A DNA stretch of 27,544 nt from Gemmatimonadota bacterium (GTDB lineage Bacteria; Latescibacterota; UBA2968; UBA8231). The stretch is from assembly GCA_002712305.1 (NCBI GenBank), contig PATE01000106.1, forward strand, positions 1 through 27,544, read 5' to 3'. Positions 1 through 12,998 of this stretch are shown one piece after another. Every line of letters begins with the position of its first letter. Within the stretch, counting starts at the first letter, position 1. The notes beneath the pieces were generated by a model, which ran no database searches, was not told the DNA's origin, and saw nothing but the letters and a program-made list of their open reading frames with translations. The translations under genes and the position numbers were made by a program.

Positions 1-60
1 CCTGCAAACGCCATAGACGGCCAGAACGTCCAGACCAATCGGCCCGAGTCAACGGTCAGA

Positions 61-570
61 CTAGTCCACGGACTTTACGATCTCGATCATCACCTTCGTG
101 GTCCCGGCCTGTACCATCTCGAGTTCGAGAGCGGCTGCAAAGGAGAGATCGAGTATTCGCCCCTCAATAAAGGGACCACGGTCATTCACCTTGACCACGA
201 CCCATCGGCCGTTGCTGAGATTGGTGACTTTCACAATCGTGCCTAAGGGCAAGACCCGATGGGCGGCGGTGAGTTTGTACATGTTGAAAACTTCACCGTT
301 GGCCGTTTTCCGTCCGTGGAATTGCTCGCCGTAGTAGGACGAAACGCCGATCTGGTAGGCATTGGCCGTAGAGATGTTCTGTGGGTCCACGGGATGCGCC
401 GTCTGTGTTGGTTGCACGACGGGAGGTGGCTTTGATCTCGACGTGGTTCCACCTGAACGGGAAGCGCGCCCAGGCGACACCGTCCCGTCAGATCTATAGA
501 TAGGGCGCGGTATGCAGCCGGCGAAGCCAACCACAAGCACAACCCCGAGCACCCACCGACGACCTCTCAT
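61..570 (-). CDS. rlpA: RlpA-like lipoprotein (double-psi beta-barrel)
   Basis: A 169-residue protein. Residues 1-19 form a lipoprotein signal peptide: basic start, hydrophobic core, then a lipobox ending VGFAG-C, so the mature protein should be lipid-anchored in the envelope. A Ser/Thr/Pro-rich linker follows to about residue 70. The C-terminal 95 residues are a RlpA/double-psi beta-barrel domain with recognisable blocks: a [19 protein letters not shown] segment, [12 protein letters not shown], and VNDRGPF followed by GRILDLS. In known RlpA proteins this fold cleaves peptidoglycan strands lacking stem peptides. No SPOR domain is present, which is common in short RlpA proteins. The gene starts 22 nt after the pyrD stop, so it is probably the last visible gene of the carB-pyrD unit. 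Its ribosome binding site is weak. The family call is secure; the enzymatic activity is inferred. Confidence 0.88.
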   Translation of the reverse strand: MRGRRWVLGVVLVVGFAGCIPRPIYRSDGTVSPGRASRSGGTTSRSKPPPVVQPTQTAHPVDPQNISTANAYQIGVSSYYGEQFHGRKTANGEVFNMYKLTAAHRVLPLGTIVKVTNLSNGRWVVVKVNDRGPFIEGRILDLSFAAALELEMVQAGTTKVMIEIVKSVD

Positions 571-592
571 CGTGAATCGTCCGTCGCCGGCC

Positions 593-1519
593 TCAGGACT
601 TCAACGAACCCACAAGGTCATCGAGACGAGCGATCCCCGCCTTCCGACAGTAATCACCAAGTCCTGCGACGATGTCCGCTGCCGCACCAGGTTTCACGAA
701 GGTCGCCGTTCCCACTTGAATCGCGCTGGCCCCCGTAATGAGGAATTCGAGGGCGTCCTGCGTCGACGAGATTCCACCAAGCCCCAGCAGTGGCACATCC
801 ACAGCCTGCCGAACTTTCCACAACATGGCCAGGGCAACCGGTTTGATCGCAGGTCCTGAGAGACCTCCGGTGACATTGCCCAAGATGGGTCGTCGCGCCT
901 CAATATCTACGGCCATACCGACCAGTGTATTGATGAGCGAAACCGCATCTGCTCCGGCATCCACGACACTGCGGGCAATCTCGGTGATGTCGGTAACATT
1001 TGGCGTCAGCTTCGCGATGACCGGTAACTTCGTGTGTCGTCGGACGGTGGAAATGACATCCGCCGACGCTCTAGGGTTGCACCCAAACAGGACGCCACCC
1101 TCCCTGATGTTCGGACAGGAGATATTCACCTCGATCCCCGCGACGCCTCCCAGTGCGTCAATCCGGGCCGTCATTTCGCCGTGTTGCTCGACGGTGGGTG
1201 CGGCGATGTTGACGATGACCTTCGTCTCCAAGGTGGAGAGAAATGGCCATTTGTGCTCGACGAATCCCTCCAACCCCGGATTCTGCAGGCCAATGGCATT
1301 GAGCATCCCAGATGGGGTTTCCACGATTCGTGGCGGCCGGTTTCCCGATCGGGGTTCGGGCGTGATGGTCTTGGTGATGATCCCTCCCACCTCGGCCAGC
1401 CGCAGAAAGGGCTCGAGCTCCTCGCCATACCCGCAGGTGCCCGAGGCGAGCAGGACCGGATTGGCCAGATCAATACCTGCAACCCGCGTGCTCAGGTCAA
1501 CCTGTTGTGCGTCACTCAC
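593..1519 (-). CDS. pyrD: Dihydroorotate dehydrogenase B (NAD+), catalytic subunit
   Basis: A 308-residue class 1B dihydroorotate dehydrogenase, the FMN subunit that oxidises dihydroorotate to orotate in pyrimidine synthesis. Visible signatures are the N-terminal [15 protein letters not shown] block, the NISCPN loop with the expected catalytic cysteine at residue 135, IAKLTPN, a phosphate-binding [10 protein letters not shown] segment, and [15 protein letters not shown] near the C-terminus. Length is normal for the family. The ATG overlaps the pyrK stop by 4 nt (ATGA), implying translational coupling. The adjacent pyrK and the absence of a quinone-type N-terminal extension support the NAD-linked heterotetrameric form over class 2. 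Confidence 0.96.
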   Translation of the reverse strand: MSDAQQVDLSTRVAGIDLANPVLLASGTCGYGEELEPFLRLAEVGGIITKTITPEPRSGNRPPRIVETPSGMLNAIGLQNPGLEGFVEHKWPFLSTLETKVIVNIAAPTVEQHGEMTARIDALGGVAGIEVNISCPNIREGGVLFGCNPRASADVISTVRRHTKLPVIAKLTPNVTDITEIARSVVDAGADAVSLINTLVGMAVDIEARRPILGNVTGGLSGPAIKPVALAMLWKVRQAVDVPLLGLGGISSTQDALEFLITGASAIQVGTATFVKPGAAADIVAGLGDYCRKAGIARLDDLVGSLKS

Positions 1520-2325
1520 CAGACGATCTCCGTGGCGTCATAGACAGGACCGTCGACGCAGACCCTGGTGAACTGATCATACGGCGAGTTCGCCTGTGTC
1601 CGGCGTTCCACCACGCATCCTACACATACACCGAAGCCACAGGCCATATATTCCTCCAAAGAGGAATAGCAGCGGACGTCGGCCGACTCGGTGGCCGACG
1701 CGACGGCAGCCATCATGGGGTGGGGACCACAGGTGTAGACCACCGGTTTGTCCTCTTCCTTCAAGGCCTGAGCCAGCAGGTCGGTGACAAATCCGTGATG
1801 CCCGAGACTGCCATCGTCCGTCGCCAGACGAACGTGCTCGGACGCTGGAGACAACAGTTCCAGGGGGAGATGTTTTCCCGCAGTGCGAGCCCCGACGATG
1901 AGGATAGGATCCATCCCTGTTGAGCGCAGGTGTGTGCCCAGGTGAAGCAGAGGAGGTACACCGATTCCCCCACCTACGAGGACGGGACGGGCATCATCGG
2001 GCACGTCGGGAAAGGGATTCCCCAGGGGACCGAGGCAGTCGATTCGATCACCCTCGTTCATGTCGCTGAGGGCTCGCGTCTTGGGCCCGACCACGTCGTA
2101 GAGCACGCCGAAGGTCGAACCCACCCGGTCGACGTGGCTGACGCTCAGTGGCATCCGCAGGAAGGGTGTCGTCGTCGTCCGTGAGGGTCGAATCTGTACG
2201 AACTGGCCCGGTCGTGCGCAAGGCAGATGGCCATCGATCCTGATCTGCAGGAACCGAAAACCGTCGGCCACTTCCTCATGAGAGAAGACGACACCTTCCA
2301 GATCCTTCGTCGTTTCCTCCATCAT
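1516..2325 (-). CDS. pyrK: Dihydroorotate dehydrogenase B electron transfer subunit
   Basis: A 269-residue FAD/[2Fe-2S] subunit that passes electrons from PyrD to NAD+. It has the ferredoxin-reductase layout. An N-terminal FAD-binding barrel carries RMPLSVS (residues 57-63). A nucleotide-binding domain has VGGGIGVPPLLHLG (117-130) and CGPHPMM (199-205). A C-terminal iron-sulfur quartet lies at C229, C234, C237 and C256, the C-x4-C-x2-C spacing expected for PyrK. The reading frame is open further upstream to 2418, but that part overlaps the preceding gene. I chose ATG 2325 because an AGGAG sits just upstream and the homologous region begins there. The gene starts 7 nt after the stop of the TPR gene and overlaps pyrD by 4 nt. 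Confidence 0.94.
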   Translation of the reverse strand: MMEETTKDLEGVVFSHEEVADGFRFLQIRIDGHLPCARPGQFVQIRPSRTTTTPFLRMPLSVSHVDRVGSTFGVLYDVVGPKTRALSDMNEGDRIDCLGPLGNPFPDVPDDARPVLVGGGIGVPPLLHLGTHLRSTGMDPILIVGARTAGKHLPLELLSPASEHVRLATDDGSLGHHGFVTDLLAQALKEEDKPVVYTCGPHPMMAAVASATESADVRCYSSLEEYMACGFGVCVGCVVERRTQANSPYDQFTRVCVDGPVYDATEIVW

Positions 2326-2332
2326 CGCACTC

Positions 2333-5249
2333 CTACTCGGCAGCGCCGGCCGGCTCCCCTGCGTCGGCGATGGCCGGCGGGGAGATCGAGGGTGGCTTGA
2401 GTGTGAGCGCCAGCTCAACCCAGACTGGCATCAGAAACTCATTTCGCCCCTCGGCCGCGTAGAAACGGTAGCGTCTCGCCGCTGCAAGCGCGGCAGTGAC
2501 GAAGGGCTCGTCGCCACTGAAAACGTCGACCAATTCGGGTTCGCCATCTTCATTGATCAGAATATCTACGACGACCTGCGCCGAGTCGCCGTTGGCTTCG
2601 GCCGGATACAGGGGTTGGACGCTCTCGCGGACAAAGGGCTCCTCCACAATGGTGAAAAAGCCGGGCGACAACTCCAGTGCCGTTGAGTCTGGGGCGATTT
2701 CCACCGTCTCTAGTTCTGAGATCTCCACTTCTTCAGGCTCGGCGCGGATCAACGTTGGGAAACGGTCTACGAGTCGCTGAACCTCAATATTGTCGCGATC
2801 CTGTCTCATCGTCAGACGCAGATAGTGGTTGGCGGAGTCAGGATTGTCTTCGCGCACATGATATTCGAAGAGCCGATGCAGAGGAAGCACCGATGTCGAG
2901 GCGTTGACCAGACCAGTGCGGAAGTGCTCGACGGCGTCAGAAAAATACCCCTGCCGCCACGCGGCCTCGCCAAGCCCCGCATGGGCCAGACCGTTTCGGG
3001 TCTGCTTCTCCTCCAGACTCAGTTCGAACCACTCCGCCGCCCGCTCAAACTGCCCACGACGTAGGGCTCGCATCCCCAACCCGAGAAACTTCCGCGAGAA
3101 TCCCGCTGAATCCTCCTCTACTGGTTCGACAGCAAGCAAGGTAAGACGCTCGCCGGGTCGGCTCCCTTCCCCGAGTCTCTGCAGTGTCCGTTCTAGGCGT
3201 GCCACCATGCCGTCACGTTTCGACTGCGTGCGTAGCCGGACGAGCTCCCCATAACGCGTGTGGGAGAACTCATCTCCAATCCGGGCGAAGCGAGCTTCCA
3301 CTTCGACAGAATCCTGTGGCCGGACTGTCTCCAGCGTCCGCGCCACCACGAAGGCGGCCTTGGCCGCCGTCAGCGTTCTCGGATATGCCTGAATCAGACT
3401 GTCGAGTCCTGGCAACCATCGCTCGACCTGCTCTGGTGTTTCGAGCCGCGGCGCCTCGAGTCGCAGGAATTCTTGAACCGCAAGATCTTCGGCACTCGGG
3501 ATGGCATCGAAGCCTAGAAACCGCCGCGCAGCTCCGGCGTGTACGGTGGTCGGAAACTCCTCGATGAGCCGGCGCATGGGGCGTTCTGCTGCCTGTCGAT
3601 CCTGACGAAGTGTCGAATGAACCCAGGCAAGATTCCACAACGCGCGCGGCACGTGAGGTGATTTCGGAAAACGCTGCGCCAGGACCCCATAGAAGTGGGC
3701 GGCAGAGTCGGCCTGCTCCATGCCGGCCCTGTAGAGATCGGCCACCGTGAAGAGTTGATCCTCCAGCGTCTCGGTCCTTGCAGTGCGTGAGCGCCGACTA
3801 CGCGCTTGCTGGATTCGTCGCTGCCGTTCCTCGTCGTCTTCCTCGTCATTCTGCTCGCGCAACGAGGGGCGTGTAACCAAGGGCTGCCAACGGCCGGTCT
3901 CATCGAAGGCGGGTAGATAGCTGGCCGTATCCTCATAAGCGACACTGGACGTATCATCGATGACCGCAGAGACCTCAGCCACCACGGTGTCTGGCATCGA
4001 TACGCTTGTGCTATCGAGAGTGGCGACTTCGTCCACGCCCGTGGAGTCGGGATCCTGCCCTTCCTTGGTCTCGGGCCCCAGTTCAGGCTCGGGTTGGGGC
4101 GGGTGCATCGCAACTGCAGCCAGGGAATCCGCTTCGAAGACATTCTCCAGGAGATCGTCCAGGGCGGTGAAGGTCTTGATCATCTCACGGGCCAGTGAGT
4201 CGGCGATGGAGCCCTGCTTTTCTTTGCTCACCTCCTCCAGATACTCAGAGGCCAGCAAGCGATCTCCTTCCTGCCGCAGATACAGCAGCCCGGTCTCATA
4301 GAGCGCACGGGCAGAGACATCACTCTGTGGAAAATCATCTCGGATCTGTTCGTACTCGGCCAAAGCCTGGTCAATGTCTGCACGCGCCCGGTGGTAGTCG
4401 CCGATCAGCAGACGCGTCTCGCCTTCCCACCCCCTGAACCGCCCCTCTCGCAAGAGCTTCTCGTACACCGCGAGGGCCGCTTCGCCATCGCCCTTGGAAT
4501 ACAACGCCTGTCCTGAGAGGAGTCGAGCGCGGTATTCGATCGAGTCTGGCGGATCTGCCTGCAGGGCCTGTGAGAATGCTGCCAGACTGCTGTCGATTTG
4601 TCCGGGTTCATCAAGGGCCATGTGAGCGCGCCCGATTCGCAGCCAGAGCTGGCTACGCAGCTTCGTGCGTGGAAAGGCCTCCAGCGTCGAGCGATACTGT
4701 TGGATTGCAGAATTCCAGTCCTCGTCGCGATCTGACATCTCTCCCAGTCGGAGCCCGGAGAGCGCACCCACGATGGGCCGACGATCACTCATCAGCGACC
4801 GGAACAACGCGCGTGCCTCTTCGGGTTGACTCAGTTTATCGAGGCACAGGGCTCGCCAGTATCTGGCTTGGTCGAGAAACTCACTGTTGGGAAAATTGTC
4901 TTCGAGATCCTGCAGCGAACGAGAGGCATACTGGTAGTCACGCTTCCAGTATAGCGCACGGCCGATGAGGAACATGGCATCATCGACAAGATCAGACTCG
5001 CGATGTTTGTCCAGGACGAGGGATGCCTTGCGGACGGCCTTCTCATACAGGCCTTCGTAGGTCCCCCGTGCACGCTGATTGACCGAGCGATTTCCGAGCT
5101 CTCGCTCGTATTTCGTCCGCTTTTTCTCGGCGTCTCTAAAGTACTTTTCGGCGTTGTAGAAGGTGTTGAAATAGACACACGACGACAGCACTGCAACAAG
5201 CAGTCCCAGAACCAGCCCGTGCCAGACCCGTCCGAATCGCCAGCGGCTG

Positions 5250-5260
<11 letters not shown>
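2333..5260 (-). CDS. Large TPR-repeat lipoprotein with C-terminal TonB-like domain
   Basis: A 975-residue protein if started at GTG 5260. That start overlaps the end of carB by 11 nt and has GCAGGA upstream. The frame is open to an ATG at 5401, but that would lie deep inside carB. Residues 1-27 resemble a lipoprotein signal with the lipobox cysteine at 28 (LSS-C), followed by [13 protein letters not shown]. Next come many TPR-type helical repeats with [14 protein letters not shown]-like and [16 protein letters not shown]-like segments. An acidic Ser/Thr/Pro-rich linker occupies roughly residues 370-500, and a second TPR block follows. The last 90 residues have the TonB C-terminal pattern (VQPLYPAEA, then [21 protein letters not shown]). 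It is probably a periplasm-facing envelope scaffold, resembling outer-membrane TPR lipoproteins; the partner is unknown. It sits between carB and pyrK with tight junctions on both sides. Confidence 0.82.
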
Positions 5261-8477
<3,217 letters not shown>

Positions 8478-8653
8478 GCAGCCAGCTCCGCCGCGTTCGT
8501 GACGCGGTAGTGAGGAGATTCGATGTGAGTGACAACGGGGAGGCGAACCCGAGGGCCCTGACAGGCAACCTGAAGGCCCAGATACGGCGAGAGCAGGAGT
8601 GCATCAAGGCACGCCTGCTCGATTCAACACGACGGTTAATACCCAGATCTCGA
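8478..8653 (-). other. 176-nt spacer upstream of carB with two hairpins
   Basis: Two inverted repeats are visible. One spans 8591-8620 (seven paired bases, an internal mismatch, then four more pairs and a 6-nt loop). The other spans 8491-8507 (CCGCGT/ACGCGG with a 5-nt loop) and abuts the carB ribosome binding site. Neither is followed by a T-run on the minus strand, so neither looks like an intrinsic terminator. They could affect carB translation or mRNA stability; no known riboswitch class is recognised. Confidence 0.4.
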
Positions 8654-9250
8654 TCACGATTTCTGCATGAACCCCAACCAGATCAACAGGATGATGAGGG
8701 CCACCGTGGTGGCGTAACCCACCTTCAGCAGATTCGTCCGCACTTGAGACCAGTCGACCCTGCCACCAAGAATCTGCCGGCGGAACACGGGTCGTTGGGG
8801 CTCGTCAGCCTCTCCTTGAAAACGCTGCCCATCGATGAGACGAACCAGACGTGGATCCACCTCGGCAATGGTGCGAAGGATCTGTCGTTTGCGTCGGGCG
8901 ACCTTCTCCGAGAATTCGTGCGCGGCGCGAGCCGCGTCATCGACGGTCTCGTCCGATGCGACCGCCTCGAGGGCCTGGTCTGCAGCCTCCTCGATGGCAT
9001 CCTCGACGGTGTCCGCTGCCTCGGTACGCTCCGTCTCGGCACGATCGGCGATGAGAATGACCGTCTGTTCCCGGGCCAAACACTCCGCCAGACCACTGAC
9101 GGCATCGCGATCTTTCACATTTTCCTGGATCACGGCGTAACAGGTATCAATGAAGCGTTTGAAGTCCTGGCGGACCTCATGCTGAGACAAGCCCAGGAGA
9201 TAGGACTCCTCGATCATCTCCTCAATCGCTTCTTTCACCTTGGAGGACAT
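8654..9250 (-). CDS. Hypothetical tail-anchored membrane protein
   Basis: A 198-residue protein not recognised as a named family. Residues 1-170 are soluble, highly charged and largely helical, rich in Glu, Ala, Asp and Arg, with an alanine/glutamate-rich stretch near 75-110 that could be coiled coil. A single hydrophobic segment at the extreme C-terminus (VGYATTVALIILLIWLGFM, then QKS) would anchor it with the bulk in the cytoplasm. I chose ATG 9250 (MSSKVKEAIEEMIEE) over the in-frame ATG at 9289 because a CAGG-type ribosome binding site precedes it and the 13 extra residues look unlike a protein start. It lies 176 nt upstream of carB, downstream of a plausible promoter. Function is unknown. 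Confidence 0.72.
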   Translation of the reverse strand: MSSKVKEAIEEMIEESYLLGLSQHEVRQDFKRFIDTCYAVIQENVKDRDAVSGLAECLAREQTVILIADRAETERTEAADTVEDAIEEAADQALEAVASDETVDDAARAAHEFSEKVARRKRQILRTIAEVDPRLVRLIDGQRFQGEADEPQRPVFRRQILGGRVDWSQVRTNLLKVGYATTVALIILLIWLGFMQKS

Positions 9251-9345
9251 ACGATCGCCTGCTACGGTCAGGGAAATCAGGGCCCGCATGCGGTAGGCAA
9301 ACGAGCCCGGAAGTCAGAATCTGTCTTGGGGAGCAGATCGCTCTT

Positions 9346-9374
9346 ACAGTACCCTATGTCCACTCGACTGTCAA
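9346..9374 (-). promoter_or_regulatory. Predicted sigma70-type promoter for the tail-anchored gene/carB unit
   Basis: On the minus strand TTGACA (9369-9374) is followed after 17 nt by TACTGT (9346-9351). This gives a start near 9339, about 90 nt before ATG 9250. The -35 is a perfect match and the -10 is weak. It lies in the gap between nnr and the next gene, where a new transcription unit would be expected to begin. Confidence 0.5.
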
Positions 9375-9411
9375 GAATTGGCCGATGTACAATCTCGCCG
9401 CTGTTCTCGCC

Positions 9412-10980
9412 CTATTTGAGTCGATTGAAGGCGTGACGAGCATCGAGATAGCTCTGAGGCAGCCGGTCGAGCAGATCACCGGCCATCATTCCCCATTCGC
9501 CCAGGTCGTCACGGCTGCGGTCGCCGGCTGCTCCGTGGAGATAAGCGCCCATACAGCTGGCATCCTGTCCTGCAACCCCCTGCGCCATCAGTCCGGCGAT
9601 CAAACCGGTCAAAACATCCCCTGCGCCAGCCGTCGCCATGCCGGCGTTGCCCGTGGGATTGACGAACGTTCGCCCATCGGCTGACGCGATCACCGTGGGT
9701 GAGCCCTTCAGCAGCACGACCGCCTCAGTACATTGTGCCACCTGACGCGTGACCCCGACAGGGTCTTCTCCAACCTGCTGCACCGACCAGCCACTGAGCC
9801 GAGCCATCTCTCCCGAGTGAGGAGTCATCACGACGGGTGTCTTCATCCGCTGCAATATCGACAGATCGTCGCCGATGGCGAACAAACCGTCTGCATCGAC
9901 CACGATGGGCGGGAGATTCGTGGATGCGAACAGACGACGGACCAGTTCCATCGTCTCGCGGTGGCGGCCCAGACCTGGCCCGACGGCCGCCACGTCGCTC
10001 GAGCCGACCAATTCTAGCACATCGCCGAGGGCGCGAACCGAAAGACATCGGCGCCGGCGCACTTCGGGCAACGGCCGGGTCATGGCTTCAGTAACCTTGG
10101 TCTCGAGAACATCATGCAGGCTTCTGGGGATTCCCACCCGCACACGACCCGCCCCGGCGCGCATCGCTCCCTGGGCGGTGAGAGCGGCGGCCCCCGTCAT
10201 CCCTGCAGATCCGGCGATGACCGCTACACTCCCACAGGATCCTTTGTGTGCAGTGGCTTCGCGCTCGGGAAGATTTGCACCGACCCACTCCTGCGTGAGC
10301 AGTCGAAGTTCGCTCTCGCAGGCGTCGATGGCCGCCTGAGGGAATCCGATCTGGGTGAGCGCCAGGTCTCCGCACTGACCCCGGGCCGGATGGAACAGAT
10401 GGGCGATTTTTGGCAGGTCAAAAGTGACGGTCAGATGGGCCCGGATCGCAGGTCCGGGGAGGATTCCCGTGTCCCCATCAACACCGGATGGCAGATCGAT
10501 CGCCACGACGGGGCAACGGCTGGAATTCACCGCATCGATGATCGTCGCCTGGGGTGTCCGCACGGGTCCCTGTACACCCGTTCCCAGAATGGCATCAACG
10601 ATGAGATCACATTCTGAGAAGTCCGCCACTGTGGTCGTGTCGAGAATCCTCGGCGTCAGATCGACCTCGGCGAGCCGGTCCAGGTGGACTGTTGCATCTT
10701 CGCCGAAACGATCAGGAGGCTCGAGCAGATATAGATCGACTTCGACCCCCGCATGCTTCAGTCGGCGGGCTACCACCAGCCCGTCGGCTCCGTTGTTCCC
10801 CTTCCCACACACGACGGCGATGCGCAAACCTTCCAGTCCATCCCAGCGATCACGAATGGCCTCCACCACGCGTGCACCGGCGCGATCCATCAGTTCGTAT
10901 CCTGGGATCCCATGCTCGCGTATGCTGCACTCATCCACACGATGCATCTGGGCACTGGTAACGATCTTGGGCCCCATCAT
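9412..10980 (-). CDS. nnr: Bifunctional NAD(P)HX epimerase / ADP-dependent NAD(P)HX dehydratase
   Basis: A 522-residue fusion that repairs hydrated NADH and NADPH. The N-terminal half (about 1-220) is the YjeF_N epimerase: MHRVDEC, the CGKGNNGADGLVVARRL motif, and VDAILGTGVQG. The C-terminal half (about 230-522) is the ribokinase-like dehydratase: GSAGMTGAAALTAQGAMRAGAG, GPGLGR, VVDADGLFA, VMTPHSGEMARLSG and GNAGMATAGAGDVLTG, the last holding the catalytic Asp region. The frame is open upstream to 11106, but homology begins at the MMGPKIVTSAQM block and AGGAG lies 8 nt before ATG 10980. It starts 22 nt after the stop of the membrane protein gene. The fused epimerase-dehydratase form is the common bacterial arrangement. 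Confidence 0.95.
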   Translation of the reverse strand: MMGPKIVTSAQMHRVDECSIREHGIPGYELMDRAGARVVEAIRDRWDGLEGLRIAVVCGKGNNGADGLVVARRLKHAGVEVDLYLLEPPDRFGEDATVHLDRLAEVDLTPRILDTTTVADFSECDLIVDAILGTGVQGPVRTPQATIIDAVNSSRCPVVAIDLPSGVDGDTGILPGPAIRAHLTVTFDLPKIAHLFHPARGQCGDLALTQIGFPQAAIDACESELRLLTQEWVGANLPEREATAHKGSCGSVAVIAGSAGMTGAAALTAQGAMRAGAGRVRVGIPRSLHDVLETKVTEAMTRPLPEVRRRRCLSVRALGDVLELVGSSDVAAVGPGLGRHRETMELVRRLFASTNLPPIVVDADGLFAIGDDLSILQRMKTPVVMTPHSGEMARLSGWSVQQVGEDPVGVTRQVAQCTEAVVLLKGSPTVIASADGRTFVNPTGNAGMATAGAGDVLTGLIAGLMAQGVAGQDASCMGAYLHGAAGDRSRDDLGEWGMMAGDLLDRLPQSYLDARHAFNRLK

Positions 10981-11002
10981 GAGAGGGTCTCCTGCAGGCG
11001 AT

Positions 11003-11794
11003 CTATTCCCACGGTCGCAGAATCTCTCGCCAGGTTCGCGTTCGGGTCGGCAGTGCATCCAGGTGCGGCAGGAGACCGGCCAGGACTCGATACGACTGGA
11101 CGGCAATAAGGCTCATCACACCACACAACCACCCAACACCGCTGAGAATACCCATAGCTGCAACGCAGATCACGGTGGCGAGGAGCATCAGTGCCGTGAG
11201 AGGCCGGCCAAACACGAGCATCACTCCCTGTTGCAGAATCTGACGGACAGGGGTCGAAGAGTCGAGACAGAGCAGGGGCAGCCAGTAGATACTGATCAGC
11301 ACGAGGGCAAGCACGAGCCACATCATGAATCCGCTGAGCATGGCGCCTATCCAGCCACCCAAGTGATGGTAGAACACCGCATTAGCTCCCAGCAACGCCA
11401 CAGCGAGCGCTTCCCCAAGTCCGATGGCTTGAACCACCAAGGCCCGTGTCCGGACGATGGCCATCAACTGGCCTCGGTCGGGTGAATCTGCACCCCGGAT
11501 CCAGGGCGCCGTAGCGGCCAACAACAGCACGGTGGGCGGTGAATAGGTGACCAGAATCAACCCCGCAACAAGACCGATGACCATCACGATGGGCGCGTCG
11601 AGGCGTACCCCCACCAGTTGAGACGTCTGCAAAAGCCAGAGGGCGGCAGCAAACCACGGAAGCGAGAGCAGTCCCCACAGCAGATTCAGAACGACCGCGC
11701 CACCGAGGTGATCGTAGACCGTCCCGAACAGCCCTGCAACGCGACGTGAGTTCTGTGAGTCAGTCGTCGACGCCACGACGGAGGAAATCGGCAT
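11003..11794 (-). CDS. Multipass membrane protein, possibly DUF624 (YesL)-like
   Basis: A protein of up to 263 residues with about five or six hydrophobic segments: near 30-60, 70-90, 115-140, 145-170 and 190-235. The N-terminal YDHLGGAVVLNLLWGLLSLPWFAAAL segment resembles the start of DUF624/YesL proteins, which have no firmly assigned biochemical role; this is a weak visual match. The ATG at 11794 overlaps the M20 peptidase gene by 35 nt. An in-frame GTG at 11776 would shorten the overlap, and no strong ribosome binding site separates the two choices. Tight spacing to the peptidase upstream and nnr downstream places it in the same operon. Confidence 0.7.
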   Translation of the reverse strand: MPISSVVASTTDSQNSRRVAGLFGTVYDHLGGAVVLNLLWGLLSLPWFAAALWLLQTSQLVGVRLDAPIVMVIGLVAGLILVTYSPPTVLLLAATAPWIRGADSPDRGQLMAIVRTRALVVQAIGLGEALAVALLGANAVFYHHLGGWIGAMLSGFMMWLVLALVLISIYWLPLLCLDSSTPVRQILQQGVMLVFGRPLTALMLLATVICVAAMGILSGVGWLCGVMSLIAVQSYRVLAGLLPHLDALPTRTRTWREILRPWE

Positions 11795-12998
11795 AGGTCT
11801 TGGCCGTCAGCAGAAGATCTCTGATCGGAACGCGTTCGTCTGCACCGTGGGGCCTCTCCCCATCGACGCCATACCCAATCCCCGGCAAACCGGCTCCCTC
11901 CACGAAATAGTGCAAATCCGTGAACCCTGTGGTGACGCGAAACGCCGGCGCCCTGCGTCGCACACTTCTAACCGCCTCGGAAAACGTCTGCGCCAGAGGG
12001 TCCTGCTGCTGAGTGACGCAAGGTTCGATGGCAAGAAGCGTGTCGATGTGAACTTTGGCTCCCACGGCCGAGACGGCAGCGTCAATGGCGGCCACCAGTT
12101 CACTGCGGGCGGCGGAGATCCGTTCTCCGGGAACCAGACGACGGTCGATGCTGAAATGAGCTGCACCCGGGACGGTATTCACCTTTTGCCCTTCGCCGCC
12201 CGAGAACACGCCACCAATGCTGATGGTGGGTGAGCGGTCCGATCCAGAAGGGTCCCGCCACTTGCGGCTGCGAGTGACGAGGCGCCGCTTCACATCTTGT
12301 AGTCTCGACACGATGAGGGCCATGTGCTCGAAAGCGTTGATTCCGCGCTCCGGACTCGAAGCGTGCGCCGCCTTGCCCGCAATCGACACGTCGAGCCAAA
12401 GGACGCCATTGTGACCCAGACCGACACGAGGGCCAGAGGCTCCTTCGCAGACAATGGCGTAGTCTGCATTGACGAGTCCCTGTTTCACAACCCATCCCGC
12501 TCCCAGAGCGCCCCCGGTTTCCTCATCGGCTGTGAAGGAACACTCGATGTTCATCTCCAGGGGGGTCTGGGTTGCCTGGAAGGCTTCGATGGCGGCAAGC
12601 AGACTGGCGATGGAGCCCTTCATGTCCCCTGCACCACGGCCGATAAGCCATTGTCCGTGGATGTCAGCGCCGAAGGGAGGATGTTGCCAATCGGCGGCGT
12701 TGACGGGAACCACATCGTAGTGGGCGTTGAAGTGAACCGTCCGTGGAGCGCCCGAATCGAGACGGGCAACGACGTTGTAACGCGGAAAGGAAGGATCCAC
12801 ATCTTCGGCGACCAGATCTCTATCGGCGACCCGATGCACCCTGGTGCTCATGCCAAGGGAGCGACAGCGTTCGGCCAGTTGATCTGCCATCCCCCGATAC
12901 CCGTCGCCGGGCGGATTCACCGTGGCGTGGCGGACCATCTGTTGTAGGTCGCGCACGATGCGGCGTTGGGATCGGTCGATGTGCTGGAAGATGTTCAT
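11760..12998 (-). CDS. M20-family metallopeptidase (ArgE/DapE/ACY1 group)
   Basis: A 412-residue zinc amidohydrolase. Metal and catalytic motifs are in order: HYDVVP (His93, Asp95), GRGAGDMKGS with the bridging Asp125, TADEETGG with the catalytic Glu159-Glu160, a VCEGASG segment with Glu185, and a C-terminal GERPHGADERV histidine. A dimerisation (lid) domain sits between about 195 and 310, containing GKAAHASSPERGINAFEHM. These proteins remove acyl or aminoacyl groups from amino acids or small peptides. The exact substrate (acetylornithine, succinyl-diaminopimelate, another acyl-amino acid or a dipeptide) cannot be read from sequence, and no arginine or lysine pathway genes adjoin it. Its ATG overlaps the stop of the upstream fusion gene by 4 nt. 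Confidence 0.9.
   Translation of the reverse strand: MNIFQHIDRSQRRIVRDLQQMVRHATVNPPGDGYRGMADQLAERCRSLGMSTRVHRVADRDLVAEDVDPSFPRYNVVARLDSGAPRTVHFNAHYDVVPVNAADWQHPPFGADIHGQWLIGRGAGDMKGSIASLLAAIEAFQATQTPLEMNIECSFTADEETGGALGAGWVVKQGLVNADYAIVCEGASGPRVGLGHNGVLWLDVSIAGKAAHASSPERGINAFEHMALIVSRLQDVKRRLVTRSRKWRDPSGSDRSPTISIGGVFSGGEGQKVNTVPGAAHFSIDRRLVPGERISAARSELVAAIDAAVSAVGAKVHIDTLLAIEPCVTQQQDPLAQTFSEAVRSVRRRAPAFRVTTGFTDLHYFVEGAGLPGIGYGVDGERPHGADERVPIRDLLLTAKTYADFLRRGVDD

Noticed and set aside
1-60. Possible start of another minus-strand gene at about position 14
   Set aside because: Only a few codons are visible and there is no ribosome binding site, so it cannot be supported.
738-1571. Plus-strand open frame of 277 codons
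   Set aside because: Antisense to pyrD, with low-complexity Ser/Arg/Pro composition; a shadow.
2326-2418. Upstream extension of pyrK
   Set aside because: It overlaps the end of the TPR gene, has no family similarity, and a better start with AGGAG exists at 2325.
10424-11485. Plus-strand open frame of 353 codons
   Set aside because: Antisense across nnr and the membrane protein gene; no recognisable domain.
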